Shown: piece by piece, positions 1 through 6,946 of the stretch
Numbering within the stretch: the stretch's first letter is position 1
Layout of the letters: each line of letters starts with the position of its first letter
DNA from: Bacteroidales bacterium
GTDB taxonomy: Bacteria > Bacteroidota > Bacteroidia > Bacteroidales > GCA-2748055
NCBI GenBank assembly: GCA_024763595.1
Contig: JANTFK010000046.1
Span: forward strand, 1 to 12,793
Length of the DNA stretch: 12,793 bases
Reading direction: 5' to 3'
Notes under the pieces: model-generated
What the model saw: the letters and a program-made list of their open reading frames with translations, nothing else
The model's database searches: none
What the model was told of the DNA's origin: nothing
Translations under genes and position numbers: made by a program

Positions 1-81
1 AGATCGCTTTTGTTTCCTGGGTATGTACCTCTTGTTATAATCTTGAGGAAACCGAGGAGATTTATTAGCTACTCTTTTCAT
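1..81 (-). CDS. Possible 5' end of an unrecognised basic protein, running off the window
   Basis: An ATG at 81-79 on the minus strand opens 27 codons without a stop to the window edge. The visible peptide begins MKRVANKSPR and is very rich in Lys and Arg, with a KRYIPRKQKR stretch. I do not recognise a family. Its reading direction matches the superoxide reductase gene upstream of it, 94 bp away, so it could be the next gene of that run. No Shine-Dalgarno sequence is present, which is normal in Bacteroidota. With only 27 codons, chance openness cannot be excluded. Confidence 0.3.
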   Translation of the reverse strand, partial: MKRVANKSPRFPQDYNKRYIPRKQKRS

Positions 82-113
82 CCCATGAATTGAATCCTGC
101 TCGCGCCTTACTT

Positions 114-152
114 CAGCTGAGCTCGCAGATGCGGTTTCCCCCAGCTCGGCTG
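114..152. repeat. Imperfect inverted repeat (10-bp stem) downstream of the SOR gene
   Basis: CAGCTGAGCT at 114-123 pairs with AGCTCGGCTG at 143-152, with one position that is a U-G wobble in plus-strand RNA. The 19-nt loop holds a smaller CGCA-GA-TGCG hairpin. It lies just past the superoxide reductase stop codon (176). It lacks a T-tract on either strand, so it is at best an atypical terminator or a transcript-end structure. The 90 bases around it are richer in GC than their surroundings. Confidence 0.35.
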
Positions 153-175
153 CGCTTTGGGAGCGAATCCGGCAG

Positions 176-568
176 TTATTTACTTTTTCCTGTGGTCACC
201 TCTTTGGATTCACTTTGCCATAACCCATGCTGCGTGCAAACAGACATGGCCGAGAGGTTCATGTCCACGGGTCCGGGTACAATGTAGAAATCCACCTCCA
301 CATGTTCCGGCCTGTTCCCCAGGGCTCCGGGGGCAAAATGTGCTTCAGCGAGAAATTTCTCCCTGTTCCAGAGCTGTACATATTTGATATAGTGGTCCGG
401 GTCATCCGGATGTGTGTATTCGGTACCTAACCTGACTTTCACCTCGAACTTTTCACCCTCGATAGCGTGATCTTCACAGATGATCACCGGGGTATGACGG
501 TCAAAATAGTCTTTACGGACCTCTTTCTCTTCCTGATTGATATCAACGGCTCTGAATACTCTGGGCAT
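176..568 (-). CDS. Superoxide reductase-like protein (class II SORL / neelaredoxin family)
   Basis: This 130-residue protein has the single-iron layout of class II superoxide reductases, which reduce superoxide to hydrogen peroxide in the cytoplasm of anaerobes and microaerophiles. The expected His4-Cys iron ligands are all visible: His25 (in RHTP), His53 (EYTHP), His59 (DHYI), and Cys111 with His114 (VCTQHG). There is no N-terminal desulforedoxin Cys4 domain, so it is a one-iron enzyme. The usual Glu-Lys before the first ligand His is replaced by Asp23-Arg24. The ATG is 50 bp after the stop of the upstream ABC transporter gene on the same strand, so co-transcription is likely. There is no clear ribosome binding site. 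The family assignment is firm; catalytic activity is inferred. Confidence 0.9.
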   Translation of the reverse strand: MPRVFRAVDINQEEKEVRKDYFDRHTPVIICEDHAIEGEKFEVKVRLGTEYTHPDDPDHYIKYVQLWNREKFLAEAHFAPGALGNRPEHVEVDFYIVPGPVDMNLSAMSVCTQHGLWQSESKEVTTGKSK

Positions 569-618
569 TGACCGGGATTTTTGGGTTTGAATTTGAACAG
601 GTAAAGATAAAAAAAGAA

Positions 619-3600
619 TTAACCGGGGCGTTTGCGTTGAAGCTTCCTGGACTCAAAATAAGTCAGGATTTTTCTCAGCACATCGTAATAGAGTGTTAAG
701 TAAAAGAAGAGTGAAAAGATCCAGATGACCATCACATTGAACCAGAGGGTATCTATTTCAAGTGTCCCCAACTGTTTACAGGAGGCATACAGCTGTGCAC
801 GTCCCACCCTGGATGTGGGTTTCATATAGATGGGCTGGTACTTTCGGATCAGTTTTCCATTCTTCTCAACCACTTTATTCAGCACCTCCCGGTTCAGTAA
901 CAGATCGGACAGGCGCTTGTTTTCATAGCCATTCCTGAATGCAGAGAATGCCTGGATCCCTCCTAATTTTTCAATCAGTGCCTGTTTGATCCTTTCCTTC
1001 TCTTTCTTTGATTCACCAATGTTATGGCTTAACTGAACGGAAATACGGGTGAAATAATCCTCTATGACCTTCAGGGAGGAATCGGTTACCACATCCGGAT
1101 CCAGGATTTCCACGGGAATGAATGGCACCTCAGGGAGCTGTCCGTGCAGGATATCCAACTGTTCCCGTATCAAACGGATCTTTGAATGAATCCCGGATCG
1201 AGCCGTTCCATCATTCAGATCCTGCCGGATCAGGTTCAGTTTTGTTTCCAGTTTGGGAATGAGAAAAGCCTGCAGGTAATCTGAGTTGCTGATCTGCTGG
1301 TCGGTCTGAAAAAACGCTTTTTGATAACGGTTATGCTTAAACTGTTCCACTGACAGTGCTTCATAGGCCCACCTGGAAGCCATCAGGTCGCCGATCACAG
1401 GCACATATTCATCATTGCTCAGGCTTTTATGCAGCTTGTCATATTTAACCAGCACCCCGCTTAGCAGGATCTGGGGGATCAACAGGAAAGGGACGATAAT
1501 GTAGATGGTGATTACCGAGTTGAGGCCTGAAGAGATATTTAATCCCACCAGGTTGGCCACGCATGAAGTTGAAAAGAGAATGACCCAGTAACTGAAGGCC
1601 ATCCCTTTGATCTCAAAGATCAGGTTCCCTATCAGCACATAGGAGATGGATTGAATGGCTGAAATCAGGAACATGAGCAGGATTTTAGAATTGAGATAGC
1701 TGCCCCGGCTCAGATTCAGGAACGATTCCCTCTGCAGGATCTTCCGGTCCTTGATGATCTCTTCCGAACTGATATTAAGGCCCAGGAACAGAAATACGAT
1801 TACACTCATCAACAGGTAAGCGGGGAGGTTATCATTGTTCCTGAATACATAGGCTTCCGGATTATCGGCAGTGCCACTGAAATATTTTGTAAAATAGCCC
1901 ATGATCACTGCCAGTAGCGGTGCTTCCAGCAGCGTGATCAGGATATATTGCAGATTGGTGAGTTTGGCGAGCAGATCCCTGATGAAAAAGATCTTCATCT
2001 GCCTGAAGAGGGAGGGGATACTGTAGGAATTGGGAGGTAGTTTTTCCTTCTTATGTGAGATGGCAGGGGGTTTCCCATTGCTTTTCCGGAAGAGTTCGAA
2101 CCACTCTTTGGGGCTTACCTTCCGTGTACGGGAAAATTTGCCGTATTCATTCACAATTTTGGCCTCAATGATCTGCAATACCTGGTCAGGATCCACGTTT
2201 CCGCATCTGATACACTGGTCCTCCCGGGCATTGGCGTGATTGCTCCAGGTCTTGAAATAGACCACCGCTTCGGAGGGATTTCCGTAATAGATCTGATATC
2301 CTCCTTTATCCATAAAGATAATCCGGTCAAACATCTTATAGAGGTTGGACGAGGGCTGGTGAATATTCACGATAACCAGTTTGCCTTTGAATACCTGTTC
2401 TCTGAGCAGATTCATCACCATCTCAGAATCTACGGAAGAGAGTCCCGATGTAGGTTCATCCACGAAAAGGACCGAAGGCTCACGAATCAGTTCCAGACCG
2501 ATATTCACTCTTTTTCTCTGACCACCACTGATCACTTTATTGAGCGGTTTCCCAACTTTCAGATCCCTGATCCCATACAGGTCCAGGTCGGTCAACACCT
2601 GGTTGACCACCTCGTTGATCTGCGCTTCATTATAGTTGTCAAGGCATAACCTTGCATTGAAATATAGATTTTGCCGGACGGTCAACTCCTCCATAAGCAG
2701 ATCATCCTGGGGTATAAATCCGACAACTCCGTTCAGTTTTGCTTTCTCCTGGGGGTTGTAGAGGTTATAACCATTGATCATAACCTCTCCCTGCTGTGGT
2801 GGCAGCTGACCGTTCAGTACATTCAGCAAAGTTGACTTGCCTACCCCGCTTCCTCCCATAATACCTACCAGTTTTCCCGATCCTTCACTGAAATTGAATC
2901 CCTTGATCCCGTTGTTGCTGTTCCTGAAACGGAATTCCACGTTTCTGGCTACCAGTGTTATCCTGGAAGCTACGGAAGAGGTGGAGAATGTACCGGCCAC
3001 ATCGGTATAATAGATCGGATCGATATTCTGTCCCCTGACGGACGAACCATGTTCAAAAGAATAGGTGAGGCCTGAATGAATGTGCTGGCCATTGAGATAG
3101 AGATCCTCTTTCCCGTGATAGCGCATCACAAAAGTATTGATGCTGCTGATATTCAGAAAATAGAGTTCACCTTCCAGTTTATGACAGTACATGTGGTGAA
3201 GCCCATCCAGGTTACTCTCCTGCTCATTGTTAATCAGCAGCACATGCTCTTTTTGCGGGATCTCCTTGACGGAGTATATGATAAAATTGAGGATATCCTG
3301 GTACTCTTGCTCATCCATATGGAAGGCCGAAGCCACGGTCTGGAGAAATTCCAGCTCCGTTTCGCGTATTTCGATCCCATAGGCAATATATTCGATCAAT
3401 TGAATAATAACATAGATCTTTTGCCTTTGCTCAAGCTCCTCATTGATATGTTCGCAGATGGAGAGGATCCTTACTGCAGTCAGGGTGGTCCGCTTTTTTT
3501 GCTGTACACTGCCTTTGGCAATGGCATCATGGTGATAGTGGTAGAGGTACTCTTCGAAAATGCCCATGTATTTCTCAACCAGTTCATTGTTGAGTTGCCG

Positions 3601-3714
3601 GGAGAGGAAGGAGCGGATGATGGCTTTTTCCTTTTCTGAGATTTCCTGGATCTCATCAATGTCAACTACAAGGGCAAAAAGTTGCATCAATGCCCTTAAA
3701 ATGGTTTCACTCAT
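619..3714 (-). CDS. ABCG-like ABC transporter: TerB-like N-terminus, ATPase and ABC-2 permease in one chain
   Basis: This 1031-residue half-transporter has several parts. Residues 1-150 are helical and resemble TerB (acidic helices, two similar repeats). Residues 180-250 are beta-rich and could be FHA-like (weak). The ATPase spans about 255-480: Walker A G287-T295, Q-loop Gln336, signature SGGQR 396-400, Walker B VLFVDE 415-420, H-loop His452. A CxxC (Cys501/Cys504) follows. Membrane helices lie near 588-608, 631-650, 675-700, 708-753 and 988-1010. A soluble region of about 230 residues sits between the last two. The ATPase-then-membrane order and the IHQPSS H-loop are typical of the ABCG/White type. 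The substrate is unknown. The gene is divergent from siaB across 108 bp and precedes the superoxide reductase gene. The ATG at 3714 keeps the whole TerB-like region. Confidence 0.88.
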   Translation of the reverse strand: MSETILRALMQLFALVVDIDEIQEISEKEKAIIRSFLSRQLNNELVEKYMGIFEEYLYHYHHDAIAKGSVQQKKRTTLTAVRILSICEHINEELEQRQKIYVIIQLIEYIAYGIEIRETELEFLQTVASAFHMDEQEYQDILNFIIYSVKEIPQKEHVLLINNEQESNLDGLHHMYCHKLEGELYFLNISSINTFVMRYHGKEDLYLNGQHIHSGLTYSFEHGSSVRGQNIDPIYYTDVAGTFSTSSVASRITLVARNVEFRFRNSNNGIKGFNFSEGSGKLVGIMGGSGVGKSTLLNVLNGQLPPQQGEVMINGYNLYNPQEKAKLNGVVGFIPQDDLLMEELTVRQNLYFNARLCLDNYNEAQINEVVNQVLTDLDLYGIRDLKVGKPLNKVISGGQRKRVNIGLELIREPSVLFVDEPTSGLSSVDSEMVMNLLREQVFKGKLVIVNIHQPSSNLYKMFDRIIFMDKGGYQIYYGNPSEAVVYFKTWSNHANAREDQCIRCGNVDPDQVLQIIEAKIVNEYGKFSRTRKVSPKEWFELFRKSNGKPPAISHKKEKLPPNSYSIPSLFRQMKIFFIRDLLAKLTNLQYILITLLEAPLLAVIMGYFTKYFSGTADNPEAYVFRNNDNLPAYLLMSVIVFLFLGLNISSEEIIKDRKILQRESFLNLSRGSYLNSKILLMFLISAIQSISYVLIGNLIFEIKGMAFSYWVILFSTSCVANLVGLNISSGLNSVITIYIIVPFLLIPQILLSGVLVKYDKLHKSLSNDEYVPVIGDLMASRWAYEALSVEQFKHNRYQKAFFQTDQQISNSDYLQAFLIPKLETKLNLIRQDLNDGTARSGIHSKIRLIREQLDILHGQLPEVPFIPVEILDPDVVTDSSLKVIEDYFTRISVQLSHNIGESKKEKERIKQALIEKLGGIQAFSAFRNGYENKRLSDLLLNREVLNKVVEKNGKLIRKYQPIYMKPTSRVGRAQLYASCKQLGTLEIDTLWFNVMVIWIFSLFFYLTLYYDVLRKILTYFESRKLQRKRPG

Positions 3715-3822
3715 GGATCTTGTATTGTGACTGGCTGACCGGGATCAGTCGTGCATTTGCGAATATATTCAAATTTAAGTGTTAAATCTAATTAGACATT
3801 TTTTTTGTTACTTTGAAAGCAA
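3715..3822. promoter_or_regulatory. Divergent intergenic region between the ABC transporter and siaB
   Basis: This 108-bp AT-rich gap must hold promoters for both directions. On the plus strand TTACTTTG (3808-3815) matches seven of eight positions of the Bacteroidota -7 element TAnnTTTG. On the minus strand TATATTCG (3767-3760) also matches seven of eight. No TTG stands at the expected -33 position for either. The shared region allows co-regulation of the transporter and the Sia-type genes, but no operator palindrome was found. Confidence 0.4.
3808..3815 (+). promoter_or_regulatory. Putative -7 element of the siaBC promoter
   Basis: TTACTTTG fits TAnnTTTG with one mismatch, just after a T-tract. 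Given the usual distance from this element to the transcription start, the transcript would begin only a few bases before the siaB ATG at 3823, so the message would be nearly leaderless. No convincing -33 TTG is present. Confidence 0.4.
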
Positions 3823-4335
3823 ATGCCAAAAGCTGAAACCATCATAGACTTTAAGGGACCAATCACCTTTGCGACCATGGAGATGTTGCTTAATCAACTC
3901 AGGTCGGCCAGTCAGTTGGCAGCCATGCGAAAGCCAGCCAAAAAAAGACTATATGGGACTGTGGTTGAGACGCTTGACAATATTTTTAAATACGCTGCAG
4001 ATGTTGCCCCGGATACCCGGAGCAAGCGAAGAATGCCCCAGTTAAAAGTAGTTAAAAAGGGACCGGAATTCATCGTTACAGCGGGTAACCAGGTTTTGAA
4101 TGAACATGTTGAGGATCTGAAGTTTAAACTTGACCGGGTAAATCAGCTGGACGATGAAGCGTTAAAATCGCTCTATGAAGAAGTGATCAACCAGGAAGCC
4201 GGGGATACTGACAACGGAGCCGGGCTGGGATTGATCACCATGGCCCTGAGAACGGAACAGGACCTCAGGTACAGTTTTACATCTTTAGATTCGGCCCATT
4301 CATTTTTTACCATGCAAATCACCATAAAAGAATAA
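3823..4335 (+). CDS. siaB: SiaB family protein kinase (DUF6272), GHKL-type anti-sigma-factor-like
   Basis: This 170-residue protein matches the SiaB/DUF6272 family. In Pseudomonas aeruginosa, SiaB phosphorylates SiaC and the SiaA phosphatase reverses this. GHKL-type ATP-site motifs are visible: an N-box-like ETLDNIFKYA (Glu49, Asp52, Asn53) and a glycine motif NGAGLGL (131-137). The protein is cytoplasmic, with no signal peptide or membrane helix. The siaC start follows after 3 bp, so the two genes are almost certainly one transcript. The ATG follows a promoter-like motif by only 7 bases and no Shine-Dalgarno sequence is present. The length is normal for the family. The kinase role is inferred from the family; the substrate is most likely the adjacent SiaC. 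Confidence 0.85.
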   Translation: MPKAETIIDFKGPITFATMEMLLNQLRSASQLAAMRKPAKKRLYGTVVETLDNIFKYAADVAPDTRSKRRMPQLKVVKKGPEFIVTAGNQVLNEHVEDLKFKLDRVNQLDDEALKSLYEEVINQEAGDTDNGAGLGLITMALRTEQDLRYSFTSLDSAHSFFTMQITIKE

Positions 4336-4338
4336 CCC

Positions 4339-4749
4339 ATGGAAAAACTAATCATTGATCCTACTGCGAATTCACCACGCGTTGTGCTTGATCCGGAAAG
4401 AAATTACTTTGAATTTTCCGGTGAATCGAGGCCGGAAAATGTGCGCAAATTCTATTTGCCCATACTGGAATGGCTGGAGAATTTTAATGCAGAACAGGCG
4501 AAATTAGGTGATGCTGAGAGGGTTCATGGACTACAATCCCAGTTTAACTTTGCATATTTCAATTCTACCTCTGCAAAATATATCCTGGATATCTTTAAAG
4601 CTTTGAGTGATTTGAATTCACATGGGATCGACATCGTGGTTCATTGGTTTTATGAAGAGGATGATGAGGACATGCTGGAAGTAGGGACAGAGATGTCCAG
4701 GATGTCAAAGCTGCCTTTTGAATATGTGAAAGTCGATGAACAGGAGTAA
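4339..4749 (+). CDS. siaC: SiaC family regulatory phosphoprotein (DUF1987)
   Basis: This 136-residue protein is recognisable as DUF1987/SiaC from its opening (DPTANSPRV), the YPEN-like RPENVRKFY at 31-39, the central YFNSTSAKYI (73-82) and the HWFYEEDDEDM segment near the C-terminus. In P. aeruginosa, unphosphorylated SiaC binds and activates the diguanylate cyclase SiaD, and phosphorylation at Thr68 by SiaB blocks this. From a recalled alignment (not computed), the phosphosite falls on Ser76, with Thr77 next to it. The start is 3 bp after the siaB stop, so the two are translationally close. Its stop is only 5 bp from the stop of the convergent SiaA-like phosphatase. No SiaD is in this window, so the output target is unknown. 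Confidence 0.87.
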   Translation: MEKLIIDPTANSPRVVLDPERNYFEFSGESRPENVRKFYLPILEWLENFNAEQAKLGDAERVHGLQSQFNFAYFNSTSAKYILDIFKALSDLNSHGIDIVVHWFYEEDDEDMLEVGTEMSRMSKLPFEYVKVDEQE

Positions 4750-4754
4750 CCGGG

Positions 4755-6926
4755 TTATATCCTGATACCCATCACCAGGATATCGTCAATCTGCTCAATT
4801 TCCCCCTGCCACACCTTTAATTTTTTCAGCAGGACCTCTTTTTGTTCAGCCATGGAAAGTTCCTGGATCTCCAGTAACAATTTTCTGAAATTTCCGGCCC
4901 TGAAAGTCTTCCTCAAAGGGCCACCCAGTTGATCCACGTAACCGTCTGAGAAGAGGTAGATTGTATCTCCCTCCATCAGACTGATCTGATGATTTGTGAA
5001 GGGAGAGGGTTCCTGTTCATAGATGCCGATGGGCATCCTGTCGGGCCGGATATGCTGCAGGGTTTCTCCCCTGATATGGTATAAGGGCCTGTTGGCGCCT
5101 GCAAATTCCAGGACTTTCAGTTGAAGATCCAGCACACACAGGGCAATTTCAATGCCATCCTGTGTTTCGCCTTTTGTGCCGCTCTGGTGCAGTGAGCTTG
5201 TTACAATATCCCGGAGTTGTTCCAGTATTTTGCCGGGTGACAGGTTTTCGCTGCGGCTCACTATTTCGTTCATGGAAGAGATGCCCAGCATGCTCAGAAA
5301 TGCTCCCGGGACACCATGACCTGTACAATCGGCCACAGCAATATAGAGTTTGCCATGCTGCAAGGTGGTCCAGTAATAGTCCCCGCTGACAATGTCCCTG
5401 GGTTTAAACAGAATAAAATGTCCGGAAAGATGATCTTTCAGCAGCGTTGCGGGAGGTAAAATGGCCGACTGGATCCTTTCTGCGTATCGGATACTGTCCA
5501 GGATCAGTTCCTTCTGTTTCGAAATAGTATCCCGTTGAATTGTAGTCATATCCAACTGTGCTTCAATCTCCTCCTTCTGTGCTTCAATCTCCTCCTTCTG
5601 CATCACCACCTCCTGTGTCCTTGCCTTCACCTTCTCTTCCAGCTCCCGGTTCATGCTGGATATGCTTTCCACATAATCGTGGATCTTCCCGGTCATCTCA
5701 TTGTAACCTTCAGCAAGCTCCCCGATCTCATCATGGGTGCGTACAATGGTGTATTGTTCGAGTTCACCTGCCCGTGTATTGCGTATGCTTGTCAGCAATT
5801 CTTTAACAGGCCGGGTGATATCCAGGTTGGTCCATCGTATGAACAGCAACAAATAGATGAATGATACCAGGATCCCGCTACCGATCCCAACCAGCATTAC
5901 CATGGAATCAATGGCATTCACATAGAACATCTTTTTATATTTCCCAGCCGGTACAGTTGCTTTATCTGTATTGGAAACGGTAACCCAGGAGCCTATGAGG
6001 ATCTCCCGTTGTTGACGGGAGAAGTTTTCATATTTCAGATCCTTCACCGCACTCAGGCTCATGACCAGATAGACGATCACGATCAGCAGGGGGAGGAAGG
6101 TGGTCATTCCGCTGGCCACCAGCAAACGGTTCCTGATCTTACCGCCTTTTCGTTTAAAAACCTGTCTGCGGAGTTCATTGGCGGAGTAGATATGATCAAT
6201 ATAGCTGATATGGACCCGGTGTTTTTGCCAGTAAAAAACAAAAAGAATTTCCAGGATGGTGGCTACCAGGGTGAGATAAAGGAGCTGGATGAACATGCTC
6301 CGTTCCAGTTCTCCGCCCACAGTTGCTTTCCCGGTCAGGGAAACCAGGGAGTAGATTAACACTACCAGATTGGGCATGGTTACGATCAGGCTGTTTATGA
6401 CAGGCGTCTGCAGGAGCCGCTTCCTGCAGTATGTACGCAGCCTTTCAGGGATCTCCTTTTTTCTCCTTTTCAGCCTGAAGTAGCGTTTAAACGGGCGGTT
6501 ATACAGGTACCCGGCCACATCACTTACGATCAGCAGCAGGAAGAGCAGTGAGAAATAGCGTGCAAAGGGACCTTTCTCCCTGAACATTTGGGAGCCTCCC
6601 TCATTTTCTGACTGTGGACCATTCAGGATAAGGTTATCTGATGTTTCAGAAAGGCTGTCCTGATATGATTCTCCCAACTGGATGGCTCTGTTGACCAAAC
6701 TGTCAACTTCCGTTTCATTCATTCTGCTGATGGAGTCCAGTGAAGTAGCCAGGGAGTCTTTCAAAGTGAGTGCCCGGTTTACCGGGTCAGCATGTTTTTG
6801 CAGGAATGTGGGAGCATTCTGGTACACTATGAAACCGATGAAAGGGATCACCAGGAAGAAAAAAAGTGTGACCGAGGTAAAATATATCCTGAAGCCAAAA
6901 TATGCGGGAATCTGTTTTTGTACCAT
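4755..6926 (-). CDS. siaA: SiaA-like membrane phosphatase: multi-helix sensor, HAMP, coiled coil, SpoIIE/PP2C domain
   Basis: This 723-residue protein has predicted membrane helices near 14-35, 124-142, 177-196, 211-232, 265-290 and 343-363. A HAMP domain (about 364-418, with RPVKELL and DEIGELAEGYNEM) and a coiled coil (about 424-475) follow. The C-terminal PP2C/SpoIIE phosphatase (about 500-723) shows the metal-binding acidic residues: Asp516 (SGDYYW), Asp533 (VADCTGHGVPGAF), Asp661 (FSDGYVDQ) and Asp714/715 (IDDILVMG). In the Sia pathway, SiaA dephosphorylates SiaC. Here the gene is convergent to siaBC, unlike the siaABCD operon of Pseudomonas. The start is 20 bp past the aldo/keto reductase stop, so those two genes may share a transcript. 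The N-terminal sensor has more helices than a simple two-helix receptor, so its ligand may differ from that of Pseudomonas SiaA. Confidence 0.85.
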   Translation of the reverse strand: MVQKQIPAYFGFRIYFTSVTLFFFLVIPFIGFIVYQNAPTFLQKHADPVNRALTLKDSLATSLDSISRMNETEVDSLVNRAIQLGESYQDSLSETSDNLILNGPQSENEGGSQMFREKGPFARYFSLLFLLLIVSDVAGYLYNRPFKRYFRLKRRKKEIPERLRTYCRKRLLQTPVINSLIVTMPNLVVLIYSLVSLTGKATVGGELERSMFIQLLYLTLVATILEILFVFYWQKHRVHISYIDHIYSANELRRQVFKRKGGKIRNRLLVASGMTTFLPLLIVIVYLVMSLSAVKDLKYENFSRQQREILIGSWVTVSNTDKATVPAGKYKKMFYVNAIDSMVMLVGIGSGILVSFIYLLLFIRWTNLDITRPVKELLTSIRNTRAGELEQYTIVRTHDEIGELAEGYNEMTGKIHDYVESISSMNRELEEKVKARTQEVVMQKEEIEAQKEEIEAQLDMTTIQRDTISKQKELILDSIRYAERIQSAILPPATLLKDHLSGHFILFKPRDIVSGDYYWTTLQHGKLYIAVADCTGHGVPGAFLSMLGISSMNEIVSRSENLSPGKILEQLRDIVTSSLHQSGTKGETQDGIEIALCVLDLQLKVLEFAGANRPLYHIRGETLQHIRPDRMPIGIYEQEPSPFTNHQISLMEGDTIYLFSDGYVDQLGGPLRKTFRAGNFRKLLLEIQELSMAEQKEVLLKKLKVWQGEIEQIDDILVMGIRI
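4757..4783. repeat. Perfect 8-bp inverted repeat at the convergent siaC/siaA gene ends
   Basis: ATATCCTG (4757-4764) and CAGGATAT (4776-4783) are perfect inverted copies around an 11-nt loop. The repeat overlaps the last nine codons of siaA and lies 8 bp past the siaC stop. It could end or stabilise both transcripts. Neither strand has a following T-tract, so intrinsic termination is weakly supported. Confidence 0.35.
5556..5600 (-). repeat. 21-bp tandem duplication encoding a repeated coiled-coil heptad in siaA
   Basis: Bases 5556-5579 and 5577-5600 are identical over 24 positions with a 21-bp period. The repeat encodes two back-to-back QKEEIEA heptads in the signalling helix between the HAMP and phosphatase domains. 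The perfect DNA identity points to a recent duplication or slippage. It preserves heptad register. Confidence 0.85.
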
Positions 6927-6946
6927 GAGTTATCTATTACCAGAGA

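Noticed and set aside
114..152. Rho-independent terminator for the superoxide reductase gene
   Set aside because: The stem is reasonable, but there is no T-tract on the minus strand after it, so it is listed only as an inverted repeat.
3076..3639. Plus-strand open frame of 187 codons
   Set aside because: It is antisense to the TerB-like part of the ABC transporter and has no independent family features.
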